Part shown: positions 1-5,707 of the stretch, one piece after another
Layout: each line of letters begins with the position of its first letter
Position numbering within the stretch: position 1 is the stretch's first letter
Assembly (NCBI GenBank): GCA_947584955.1
Contig: CANPWS010000081.1
Location: forward strand, 1-5,893
Source: an uncultured Bacilli bacterium
GTDB taxonomy: Bacteria; Bacillota_I; Bacilli_A; RF39; UBA660
Reading direction: 5' to 3'
DNA length: 5,893 nt
The notes under the pieces: model-generated
Seen by the model: only the letters and a program-made list of their open reading frames with translations
Database searches by the model: none
What the model was told of the DNA's origin: nothing
Program-made: the position numbers and the translations under genes

Positions 1-1
1 A

Positions 2-250
2 AAAGAAAAATTTGAAGCATGGAATTTATATTATGCTAAGAAAGAAGGTCATGATTCTGGATATAATGAGGGACATGATTCTGGATATAATGAAGGACAT
101 AGTTTAGGATATAATGAAGGATATAGTGAAGGTTTAATGACAACTATTAAAGGAATGCTAAAAAAAAATATTTCTCTAAAAACAATTAGCGAAATAACTG
201 GTAAGGGCAAAGATGAAATATTAAAAATTAAAAATGCAATGCTAAATTAA
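2..250 (+). CDS. C-terminal fragment of an Rpn/PD-(D/E)XK nuclease-like (transposase-like) protein, partial at 5' end
   Basis: An open frame enters from the left edge and gives 82 residues ending in TAA, so only the C-terminus is seen. It begins KEKFEAWNLYYAKKEG, continues with a Gly-spaced tail of GHDSGYNE-type units, and ends in a short helical module (ISLKTISEITGKGKDEILKIKN). A Gly/Glu-rich tail followed by a 'xxIsxITGlsxxEIxxik' helical end is typical of Rpn-family recombination-promoting nucleases and related PD-(D/E)XK transposase-like proteins common in gut Bacillota. The catalytic domain would lie upstream, outside the window, so the family call rests on the tail alone. Regular codons, the in-frame stop and a terminator 40 bases downstream argue that it is a real gene end. 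It points toward the leftward surface-protein operon and appears functionally unrelated to it. Confidence 0.6.
   Translation, partial: KEKFEAWNLYYAKKEGHDSGYNEGHDSGYNEGHSLGYNEGYSEGLMTTIKGMLKKNISLKTISEITGKGKDEILKIKNAMLN
47..130 (+). repeat. 3.5-copy 24-bp in-frame tandem repeat in the nuclease tail
   Basis: Units lie at 47-70, 71-94 and 95-118, with a half unit at 119-130. Each encodes an 8-residue GHDSGYNE-like unit with Gly every fourth residue. Units 1 and 2 differ at two bases; units 2 and 3 at four. The phase is a multiple of three, so copy-number change would keep the frame. Confidence 0.85.
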
Positions 251-290
251 ATTTAACAAAAATTTCTTCAATACTATAGAGATTTGATAG

Positions 291-326
291 AAAAATTAGA
301 CTAAAATTTTATAGTCTAATTTTTTT
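291..326 (+). terminator. Rho-independent terminator of the nuclease-like gene
   Basis: A perfect 13-bp stem (291-303 with 312-324), an 8-base A/T loop and a run of seven T (320-326) lie 40 bases after the stop at 250. The 5' arm starts with five A, so the reverse transcript also ends in a T run. The hairpin could therefore act in both directions and back up the leftward operon's terminator. Confidence 0.85.
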
Positions 327-488
327 CTAAATAATATGAAATCTAAAATAATGATAATAACAAATATATTAAAAAAAGAAAAAAGATAATACTATATAAA
401 ATATATTATTCCAAAATATGCGTAAAATTTTATTTAAATCCCCTTAGTCTTGAAAAACTACTTTTTTATATTAAAAAGAACGCAACAG

Positions 489-514
489 AAAAAGAGCAAA
501 CACTTGCTCTGTTT
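489..514 (-). terminator. Terminator of the leftward surface-protein operon
   Basis: Read on the - strand, AAAA-C-AGAGCAA pairs with TTGCTCT-TTTT around a GTGT loop. The core stem is 7 bp (plus strand 493-499 with 504-510), extended by four A-T pairs past a bulged C. A run of five T forms the 3' side. It lies 36 bases beyond the stop codon at 551-553. The stem is moderate and the T run short, so some read-through into the second, bidirectional-looking hairpin at 291-326 is possible. Confidence 0.65.
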
Positions 515-550
515 TCTCTCATCAATATCAATGATACTATACTATATTCT

Positions 551-1918
551 TTAATAAGCATTTTTATTCTTCTTTTTACTATTTATTATTAAAATTATTC
601 CCATTGTTAAAGCTAAAGCTCCAAACGCTGCAAGAGCAATAAAGAAATATACTTTATAGTTTTTATCACTTTGTTTATCTAAAAATAAATTTCCTAATTC
701 ATTTGTATATCTTATCGCAGTATTTTCTACTAAATCTAATAAATAATAACCTTCTCTTCCAGTATCAATATTCATTGCATAAACTAGATAATAATCTGTT
801 AAGTCTCCATCTATTGCGTAAGTTACATTGGTAGCATTAGGATCTAACTGATAAACTGTTATCTTGTCTTTATCATACTTTACTTCTTTAATAATAAAAT
901 TATCTGGTTTTGCTTTATTTAATAAACGTAATCTTACACCTGAAAAATTATATTCTTTATATAAGCTGTATTTACCATTATTATAAGTATAAAAGTCTTT
1001 TTCTCCTTTTTCATTTTCTAAAATAACTAAAGTATATTTAGAATTTTTATTATAATATGCTAAAACATCATTATTATCTATTTTTATTTTTTCTTTGGTA
1101 TATCCTTCTGGTATAGTCATGTCAGTATCACTATCATCTGAAATTACTTTATATTTTACATCATCAATTTCTACAGTAAAATCATTTAAATTATTTTTTG
1201 AAATATTAATTACGTATGTCTTAGTTGTACCATTTTCAGCAGTTACTACAATTTCTAATTTTGTTTTATCTGCAAGTTCAATTTCCCCCGCTCCTTCAAC
1301 TTTAGCTTTATCGTTTTCAGCTTTAGCTTCTACTTTTATTTTATCAATATCTTCTGTAAGATTAAGAGTATATTCTAAAGTGTCTTTATTAAATTCTTTA
1401 TCTAGTGGAAATCCTTCTACTTGTAAACTAGATAAATAATTATTTGATGATTTTTCTACTTTTGGAGCTACTGTTGTTGTATTTGTTTTAGGTTTAGTAT
1501 TACTATTTGACTGATTACCACTATTACCAGCAGAGCTTTGACTAGGTGATGGTGAAGGTTTTTCTTTTACTGTAACAGAAATGGTTTTACTTCCAGTTAT
1601 ACTTTCACCACTGTAAGAAGTTACATCATCAGCGGTAACTTTTATATTGTAAGTTCCTGCTTCTTTAGTATATATTGTAACATTTTCACTATTATTATCA
1701 ATAAAAACACTTGCTACAGATAAACTTAAAGAATCGTTAGAAGTAGAAATACTAAATTTTCCTGCCATATTACTTCCACTTATTGTAAGAGTTATTGTTT
1801 CTCCCACTGTAACAACATTACTATTTACTGATGCATCAAAGCTTTCAGCAAAAACATATGACGTAAATAGTGTAAAGTTAAATATAAATAAACATATGTA
1901 TTTAAATATTTTTTTCAT
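551..1918 (-). CDS. Membrane-anchored surface protein with Ig-like and cadherin-like beta-sandwich domains
   Basis: This 455-residue exported protein of unknown function has no visible catalytic motif. Residues 1-24 form a signal peptide (Lys-rich start, hydrophobic core, VFA cleavage site). Residues about 27-118 are a beta-rich Ig-like domain. Residues 119-156 are a Ser/Pro/Thr/Asn linker. Residues about 158-240 match the cadherin-like beta-sandwich family (PF12733 type), with NNYLSSL near the start, FNKDTLEYT, and VTAENGTTKTYVINI at the end. Residues 245-415 are a Tyr- and Asp-rich domain I cannot assign. A transmembrane helix (about 422-446) and a short basic tail (KKKNKNAY) anchor it; there is no LPXTG motif, so sortase attachment is unlikely. 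The mature part has no Cys. It is the second gene of an operon, 8 bases after the glucosaminidase gene, with which it shares the cadherin-like domain. The context suggests a cell-wall or scaffold role, which is inferred. Confidence 0.85.
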   Translation of the reverse strand: MKKIFKYICLFIFNFTLFTSYVFAESFDASVNSNVVTVGETITLTISGSNMAGKFSISTSNDSLSLSVASVFIDNNSENVTIYTKEAGTYNIKVTADDVTSYSGESITGSKTISVTVKEKPSPSPSQSSAGNSGNQSNSNTKPKTNTTTVAPKVEKSSNNYLSSLQVEGFPLDKEFNKDTLEYTLNLTEDIDKIKVEAKAENDKAKVEGAGEIELADKTKLEIVVTAENGTTKTYVINISKNNLNDFTVEIDDVKYKVISDDSDTDMTIPEGYTKEKIKIDNNDVLAYYNKNSKYTLVILENEKGEKDFYTYNNGKYSLYKEYNFSGVRLRLLNKAKPDNFIIKEVKYDKDKITVYQLDPNATNVTYAIDGDLTDYYLVYAMNIDTGREGYYLLDLVENTAIRYTNELGNLFLDKQSDKNYKVYFFIALAAFGALALTMGIILIINSKKKNKNAY

Positions 1919-1922
1919 AAAG

Positions 1923-1928
1923 CCTCCT
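1923..1928 (-). promoter_or_regulatory. Ribosome binding site of the anchored-protein gene, overlapping the upstream stop
   Basis: On the - strand a perfect AGGAGG lies four bases before the ATG at 1918. Its first A and G belong to the TAG stop (1929-1927) of the glucosaminidase gene, giving TAGGAGG. The arrangement fits one transcript with coupled translation and fixes the start at 1918. Confidence 0.85.
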
Positions 1929-4026
1929 ATTTTTGAGTTATTTTCTTAACATCCATTATATGATTTTTTATAGCCACATAATCTGCAGAATTAACCTTTC
2001 CATCTTTTGTTGCATCAGCAAATTTTATTTGAATTTCTGATAATTTACTAGTTTCCATTATATGATTTTTTATCAAAATATAATCTGCGGAAGATATTTT
2101 ACTATCACCATTTACATCACCATAAATAACTAAAATATATGTTTTTTCTTCATTTTCTGTTTTTATTATAAATTTATCACCAGAAGCTATTTTAGTATCA
2201 GCTTTTTCTTTATTATTTTGATCTTTAACTTCTACGCTTGTAATATTTTCATTTGCTTTTATTTTATCAACAATAGTATTTATATCAGTATCTAATTCAT
2301 AACCTAAAATATAATTTCCTTCTGTTTTTATTTCTTGATTTTTTAAAATTGTGTCTATACTAGAAATATCATTTTTTTCATCTGTATCATTTTCATCTTT
2401 ATTTTTATCATTACCATTATTTTCATTAGTATTATCATTATCTTCATCTGTTAATTTATCATCAGTAGTATCATCTTTTTTACTTTCATCTATTAATCTT
2501 TTAATATTTATAGTATATACTCTACTACTACCATTTTCTGCAATTACTGTAATTGGTACTACTTCAATATTATTATTTAATTCAATAGTACCAAGCCCAT
2601 CAATAGTGGCTTTATTATTTACTTTAGTAGCTTTTATTTCAACACTTGTAATACTTTCTTCTAATTCTACATTAAACGATGTATCATAAGTAGCACTATC
2701 AAATAAATGTATATCTCCTACTATCAAACTAGATAAATAATTATTAGGGTTTCCTTTATTTGGTAATTTAGTAGAACTAGGCATTTCAGGAAATACTGGA
2801 ATGCTAAAAACAAAGTTACTTTCATTAAGACCTACAGCTAAGTATCCACGATAAGTTTTTACTGATTCAGTATAAGGAGCCTGAATGTTTTGCATATATT
2901 GATGATTTCCATATAGTGGTCCAAACAAATCCCATTTTTGTAAATAAAGTGTATCTTGTCCAGCATTTATATAATTACTACTTAAAAATGAAGCTCCACC
3001 TACTATTGCTTTATATTTTGTATCCCAGCCTTGACTTTTAGCATATGAAAGACCTCTTGCTATTGTTTCAGAAGCATTACTTCCATAAGCCTGAATATTG
3101 TAAAAATTATAATATCCTTCATAACCACTAACTGTACCACTTACTATTGTGCTTCCTCCTGCTCCTACTTCTTGAATAACTCTAGAAGCAAGTACATATG
3201 GACTTACATTTTGTGCTTTTGCAGCATCAATGAAAGCATCAGCAAAAGTCTTACCTGCTTGTTCATCAGCATAACCATTTTCCATAAATGTTCCTTTTAG
3301 CATTGCTTCTATTCCTGCTTTTGTATGATAAGCACTATTATAAGACAAAGATTCAAACATAAAAATATGATTATCATCTAGGAAATTTCTTGGATCCATG
3401 TAATAAGATATTGTTTCCTTACTGGCAGCATACCAGTTACTACCCCCACCAACGAAACTATTATTAAATTTATCTTTTAAATAATCATATGACCAACTAT
3501 CGACAGATTTATATCCATCAAAATAATGTCCTGTATCTTCAACTAAGCTCCATCCTTCACTTCTATATTCTTTATTAACCATATCATTAAATTTTATATC
3601 TGCTAAAAATGGCTTAAATTGCCAATTTGGATGAGCCTCATGAAGTAAAGTTAACTTATCTATATATTCATTTGGAAATCCTATCTCTTTCATACGTTTT
3701 TTAAAATCTTCTTTATTTTCTTCAGTAATTACTTCTTTTACAGTAATATAATCACCACAAGCAAAATATTCTTTATCTTTATATTTTACTTTACTCCAAG
3801 AAATACATACACCTTCAGTACTTCCTAAATCACTTTCTAATACTGTTATATCATTACCACAAGTCAAAAATTCAGTTATATTTCCATTAATACCATCTCT
3901 TAAATTTAAACCATCTGGTGCAACATTACAAGAAATATATGCACTTTTCTCTTCTGCTAATACATTATGATTTACTAATACAAAAAGGTTTAATAAAACC
4001 GTTATATATACTAACTTTTTTTTCAT
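1927..4026 (-). CDS. Secreted SH3-domain N-acetylglucosaminidase with cadherin-like and dockerin domains
   Basis: This 699-residue exported enzyme is predicted to cleave the glycan strands of peptidoglycan. Residues 1-24 are a signal peptide ending VLA. Residues 28-96 are a bacterial SH3 (wall-binding) domain with NLRDG and four Cys (33, 56, 74, 90). Residues about 106-395 are a glucosaminidase domain (PF01832/GH73-like) with LLHEAHPNWQFK, YYMDPRNFL, the likely catalytic Glu286 in ASRVIQEVG, GYEGYYNFYNI, and HQYMQNIQAPYTE near the end. Residues about 428-509 are a cadherin-like beta-sandwich (NNYLSSL to AENGSSRVYTINI). Residues 513-553 are an acidic Asp/Asn/Lys linker. Residues 555-634 are a small beta domain often found before dockerins. 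Residues 636-695 are a type I dockerin with two Ca-binding repeats (D637, N639, D641, S645, D648; D671, T673, D675, N679, D682). It is first in its operon. The domain assignments are strong; the exact bond cut and the dockerin partner are inferred or unknown. Confidence 0.92.
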   Translation of the reverse strand: MKKKLVYITVLLNLFVLVNHNVLAEEKSAYISCNVAPDGLNLRDGINGNITEFLTCGNDITVLESDLGSTEGVCISWSKVKYKDKEYFACGDYITVKEVITEENKEDFKKRMKEIGFPNEYIDKLTLLHEAHPNWQFKPFLADIKFNDMVNKEYRSEGWSLVEDTGHYFDGYKSVDSWSYDYLKDKFNNSFVGGGSNWYAASKETISYYMDPRNFLDDNHIFMFESLSYNSAYHTKAGIEAMLKGTFMENGYADEQAGKTFADAFIDAAKAQNVSPYVLASRVIQEVGAGGSTIVSGTVSGYEGYYNFYNIQAYGSNASETIARGLSYAKSQGWDTKYKAIVGGASFLSSNYINAGQDTLYLQKWDLFGPLYGNHQYMQNIQAPYTESVKTYRGYLAVGLNESNFVFSIPVFPEMPSSTKLPNKGNPNNYLSSLIVGDIHLFDSATYDTSFNVELEESITSVEIKATKVNNKATIDGLGTIELNNNIEVVPITVIAENGSSRVYTINIKRLIDESKKDDTTDDKLTDEDNDNTNENNGNDKNKDENDTDEKNDISSIDTILKNQEIKTEGNYILGYELDTDINTIVDKIKANENITSVEVKDQNNKEKADTKIASGDKFIIKTENEEKTYILVIYGDVNGDSKISSADYILIKNHIMETSKLSEIQIKFADATKDGKVNSADYVAIKNHIMDVKKITQK
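1942..2121 (-). other. Dockerin type I module at the C-terminus of the glucosaminidase
   Basis: Residues 636-695 contain two near-duplicate units, GDVNGDSKISSADYILIKNH and DATKDGKVNSADYVAIKNHI. The first has the full 1-3-5-9-12 ligand pattern of Ca-binding dockerin loops. The second has Thr at position 3, where Asn is usual. Dockerins normally bind cohesins; no canonical cohesin is encoded in this window. Confidence 0.88.
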
Positions 4027-4028
4027 AT

Positions 4029-4037
4029 CCTCACCTT
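4029..4037 (-). promoter_or_regulatory. Ribosome binding site of the glucosaminidase gene
   Basis: The - strand reads AAGGTGAGG, then AT, then ATG at 4026. GGTGA matches the 16S anti-Shine-Dalgarno core and supports this start, which also gives a well-formed signal peptide. Confidence 0.8.
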
Positions 4038-4043
4038 AAAATC

Positions 4044-4072
4044 ATTATAGCAAAAAAAGTCGAATTTTTAAA
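4044..4072 (-). promoter_or_regulatory. Extended -10 promoter of the leftward surface-protein operon
   Basis: On the - strand a perfect TATAAT (4049-4044) is preceded by TGC, making an extended -10. TTTAAA (4072-4067) is a plausible -35 at 17-bp spacing. A-tract/T-tract DNA just upstream (about 4073-4098) could serve as an UP element. Transcription would begin near 4037-4036, leaving a leader of about 10-11 bases that barely contains the ribosome binding site. Confidence 0.75.
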
Positions 4073-4111
4073 GTAGAATATAAAAAAATATTTTTTTAAA
4101 TGTAAAGTAAA

Positions 4112-4146
4112 TTATAAAATAATCTACTTATATGGATTATTTATAA
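4112..4146. repeat. Imperfect inverted repeat overlapping the -35 of the rightward promoter
   Basis: The left arm 4112-4124 (TTATAAAATAATC) and right arm 4135-4146 (GATTATTTATAA) are reverse complements apart from one extra A in the left arm. A 10-base spacer separates them. The repeat covers the probable -35 region and lies upstream of the predicted start of transcription, so a DNA operator is more likely than an RNA hairpin. The AT-rich background makes chance similarity possible. Confidence 0.4.
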
Positions 4147-4161
4147 GATTTTTGATATAAT
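4133..4161 (+). promoter_or_regulatory. Extended -10 promoter of the protease-phosphoesterase operon
   Basis: TGATATAAT (4153-4161) is an extended -10 with a perfect TATAAT at 4156-4161. The -35 at 17-bp spacing is weak (TGGATT, 4133-4138), as is usual when a TGn motif is present. Transcription would begin near 4166-4168, giving a leader of about 11-13 bases before the ATG at 4179. Confidence 0.72.
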
Positions 4162-4167
4162 GTAAAT

Positions 4168-4174
4168 GGGTGAT
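4168..4174 (+). promoter_or_regulatory. Ribosome binding site that decides the protease start
   Basis: GGGTGAT lies four bases before the ATG at 4179 and matches the anti-Shine-Dalgarno tail. An in-frame GTG at 4170-4172 lies inside this site, so it is not the start: it would have no ribosome binding site of its own and would fall almost at the predicted transcript end. Confidence 0.75.
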
Positions 4175-4178
4175 AACA

Positions 4179-4877
4179 ATGAAAAAAACTAAATTAGAAA
4201 CCAAATTATTTTATATTTTAAGAACTATATTACTTTTTATTCTGTTTTTCTCTGTAAGTTCTATACCTATTATAATTTTTAAAATTGATATTAATAAATT
4301 TAGTGATTTACAACTACTTTTATATTCATTTGCTTGTGATATAGTCTTTTTAATAATTATTGTTTTATGTTATTTTAAAACATTAAAAAAAGATTTTAAG
4401 CCTTATTTTAAGAATTTTCTAACTAATTTAGAGGAAGGATTTAAATATTATATTATAGGTCTTGCTACCATGATTGTTAGTAATCTTATAATAACATTTT
4501 TACTTGGTGGAATAGCAGAAAATGAAGAATCAGTAAGAAGTATGATTGATACACTACCTTTTTTAATGATTATTGAAGTATCTTTATACGCTCCATTTGC
4601 TGAAGAATTATTATTTAGAAAAAGTATCCGTGATGCTATTAGTAATAAATGGCTATATATTTTCGTAAGTGGATTTATTTTTGGTGCACTTCATGTAATT
4701 AGCTCAGTTGATAGTAATAATCTTCTTAATTTATTATATTTAATTCCTTATTGTTCTTTAGGTTTTTCATTTGCATATATTTATGCTAAAACAAATAATA
4801 TTTATTCTACAATTTGTATTCATTCACTTCATAATACTGCAACGATTCTTCTTTATTTAATTGGTGCTAGTTTATGA
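4179..4877 (+). CDS. CPBP (CAAX/ABI) family intramembrane metalloprotease
   Basis: This 232-residue integral membrane protein has several hydrophobic helices (roughly 12-34, 47-66, 90-111, 126-140, 158-175, 184-202, 208-230). It carries the three conserved CPBP motifs inside the membrane: EE at 142-143 with Arg147 (AEELLFRKS), FGALH with His172, and HSLHN with His215 and Asn219. These supply the catalytic Glu/His/Asn set of the family related to Rce1. Bacterial members act in bacteriocin self-immunity, envelope protein processing or unknown roles; none can be chosen here, since no peptide-bacteriocin gene is visible. I use the ATG at 4179 rather than the GTG at 4170 because the GTG lies within the ribosome binding site. 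The stop TGA overlaps the ATG of the next gene (ATGA), so the two are translationally coupled. A TAA follows directly in frame. Confidence 0.9.
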   Translation: MKKTKLETKLFYILRTILLFILFFSVSSIPIIIFKIDINKFSDLQLLLYSFACDIVFLIIIVLCYFKTLKKDFKPYFKNFLTNLEEGFKYYIIGLATMIVSNLIITFLLGGIAENEESVRSMIDTLPFLMIIEVSLYAPFAEELLFRKSIRDAISNKWLYIFVSGFIFGALHVISSVDSNNLLNLLYLIPYCSLGFSFAYIYAKTNNIYSTICIHSLHNTATILLYLIGASL

Positions 4878-5707
4878 TAAAAAAAATAATTAAATCTTTT
4901 GTTATTATATTAATAATCTTAATTTTAATTATGTGTTATAGTAGATTTATTGCTACTAAAAGGTTTATAACAAAAGAGTTTTCTATTAATGATGAGAAAA
5001 TATTAGAGGACTTTGATGGTATTAAAATTGTTCATTTTTCTGATTTACATTATAAAAGAGTTATTTCTAAAAAAATGATTGATAAAATAATTAAAGAAAT
5101 TAATTTAATTAATCCTGATATTGTTTTTTTCACTGGTGATTTAATAGATGAAGATAGCGATATAGATGATAATGACATTAATTATCTATCTAATACTTTA
5201 GAAAAAATTAATAGTAAATATGGTAAATATGCTGTTATTGGAAATCATGATTACTCTATTGATATAAAGAAAATAAGAAACATTTATGAAAAAGCTAATT
5301 TTACTTTACTTGAAAATTCTTCTGATGTTATATATAGTAAAAATAATCAAAAGATAGATATTATAGGTATTAGTACTGGTGAATTTAATGAAAGTATTCT
5401 TGATAAATTTATCACTAATGATAATGATATGTATAAGATTCTTGTATTGCATGAACCAGATTATATTTCTTATTTTGATGATTTTAATATTAACCTTGCT
5501 TTAGCAGGACACTCTCATAATGGTCAAGTAAATATTCCTTTTTTTAAAAATTTATTCTTACCAAATGGTTCTAAAAAATATTATGATGAATATTATAAAG
5601 TTGGAAGTACTGATCTTTATATTTCTAGTGGTATTGGAGTATCAAGATATAATTTTAGATTGTTTAATCCTCCTTCAATAAACTTTTATAGAATAAATAA
5701 AATTTAA
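4874..5707 (+). CDS. Membrane-tethered calcineurin-like metallophosphoesterase (YkuE/YaeI-like)
   Basis: This 277-residue enzyme has an N-terminal hydrophobic anchor (about residues 5-21), then a soluble metallophosphoesterase domain that probably lies outside the membrane. The metal-binding set is complete: SDLH (D57, H59), GDLID (D89), GNHD (N124, H125), His193 in VLHEPDY, and GHSHNGQ (H213, H215). The last motif has Asn where most relatives have Gly (GH[ST]HGGQ). The ending ISSGIGVSRYNFRLFNPPSINFY is typical of the YkuE/YaeI branch, two-metal phosphodiesterases or pyrophosphatases often placed near LpxH-like enzymes. There is no twin-Arg signal, unlike B. subtilis YkuE. The ATG overlaps the protease stop by four bases (ATGA) and has only a weak GGTG upstream, so translation probably relies on coupling. 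Substrate unknown; a lipid- or wall-linked phosphate ester is a reasonable guess. Confidence 0.9.
   Translation: MIKKIIKSFVIILIILILIMCYSRFIATKRFITKEFSINDEKILEDFDGIKIVHFSDLHYKRVISKKMIDKIIKEINLINPDIVFFTGDLIDEDSDIDDNDINYLSNTLEKINSKYGKYAVIGNHDYSIDIKKIRNIYEKANFTLLENSSDVIYSKNNQKIDIIGISTGEFNESILDKFITNDNDMYKILVLHEPDYISYFDDFNINLALAGHSHNGQVNIPFFKNLFLPNGSKKYYDEYYKVGSTDLYISSGIGVSRYNFRLFNPPSINFYRINKI

Larger units (their letters stand above)
251..550. other. Intergenic stretch between convergent genes, no credible gene
   Basis: These 300 bases separate the stop of the + strand nuclease-like gene from the stop of the - strand anchored-protein gene. They hold two hairpin terminators (291-326 and 489-514). 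The A/T-rich remainder (327-488) shows only very short open frames without ribosome binding sites. I see no tRNA-like or riboswitch-like fold in it. Confidence 0.7.

Noticed and set aside
47..130. CRISPR array
   Set aside because: The units are contiguous with no spacers, are in frame, and encode a regular peptide repeat.
336..389. Short 17-codon open frame in the left intergenic region
   Set aside because: It has no ribosome binding site, is low-complexity Lys/Ile sequence, and lies between two terminators; it is expected by chance.
1095..1439. Open frame of 114 codons on the + strand
   Set aside because: It lies wholly antisense to the anchored surface-protein gene, has no ribosome binding site, and its Ser/Leu/Val/Phe-rich composition is what the reverse of a Thr/Lys/Glu-rich gene gives.
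1565..1840. Calling the N-terminal Ig-like domain of the anchored protein a cohesin outright
   Set aside because: It is shorter than classical cohesins and lacks a clear signature, so it is kept only as a hypothesis in the findings.
2351..2689. Open frame of 112 codons on the + strand
   Set aside because: It is antisense to the acidic linker and cadherin-like domain of the glucosaminidase. Its Ser/Leu/Phe repeats are the mirror of the Asp/Asn/Glu/Lys linker.
4081..4098. Perfect 18-bp A7-TA-T7 palindrome in the divergent region
   Set aside because: It is a simple A-run/T-run; more likely bendable UP-element DNA for the leftward promoter than a specific operator or terminator.
4170..4178. GTG start for the CPBP protease, three codons upstream of the ATG
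   Set aside because: The GTG is part of the GGGTGAT ribosome binding site and falls at the predicted 5' end of the transcript; the ATG at 4179 has correct spacing.
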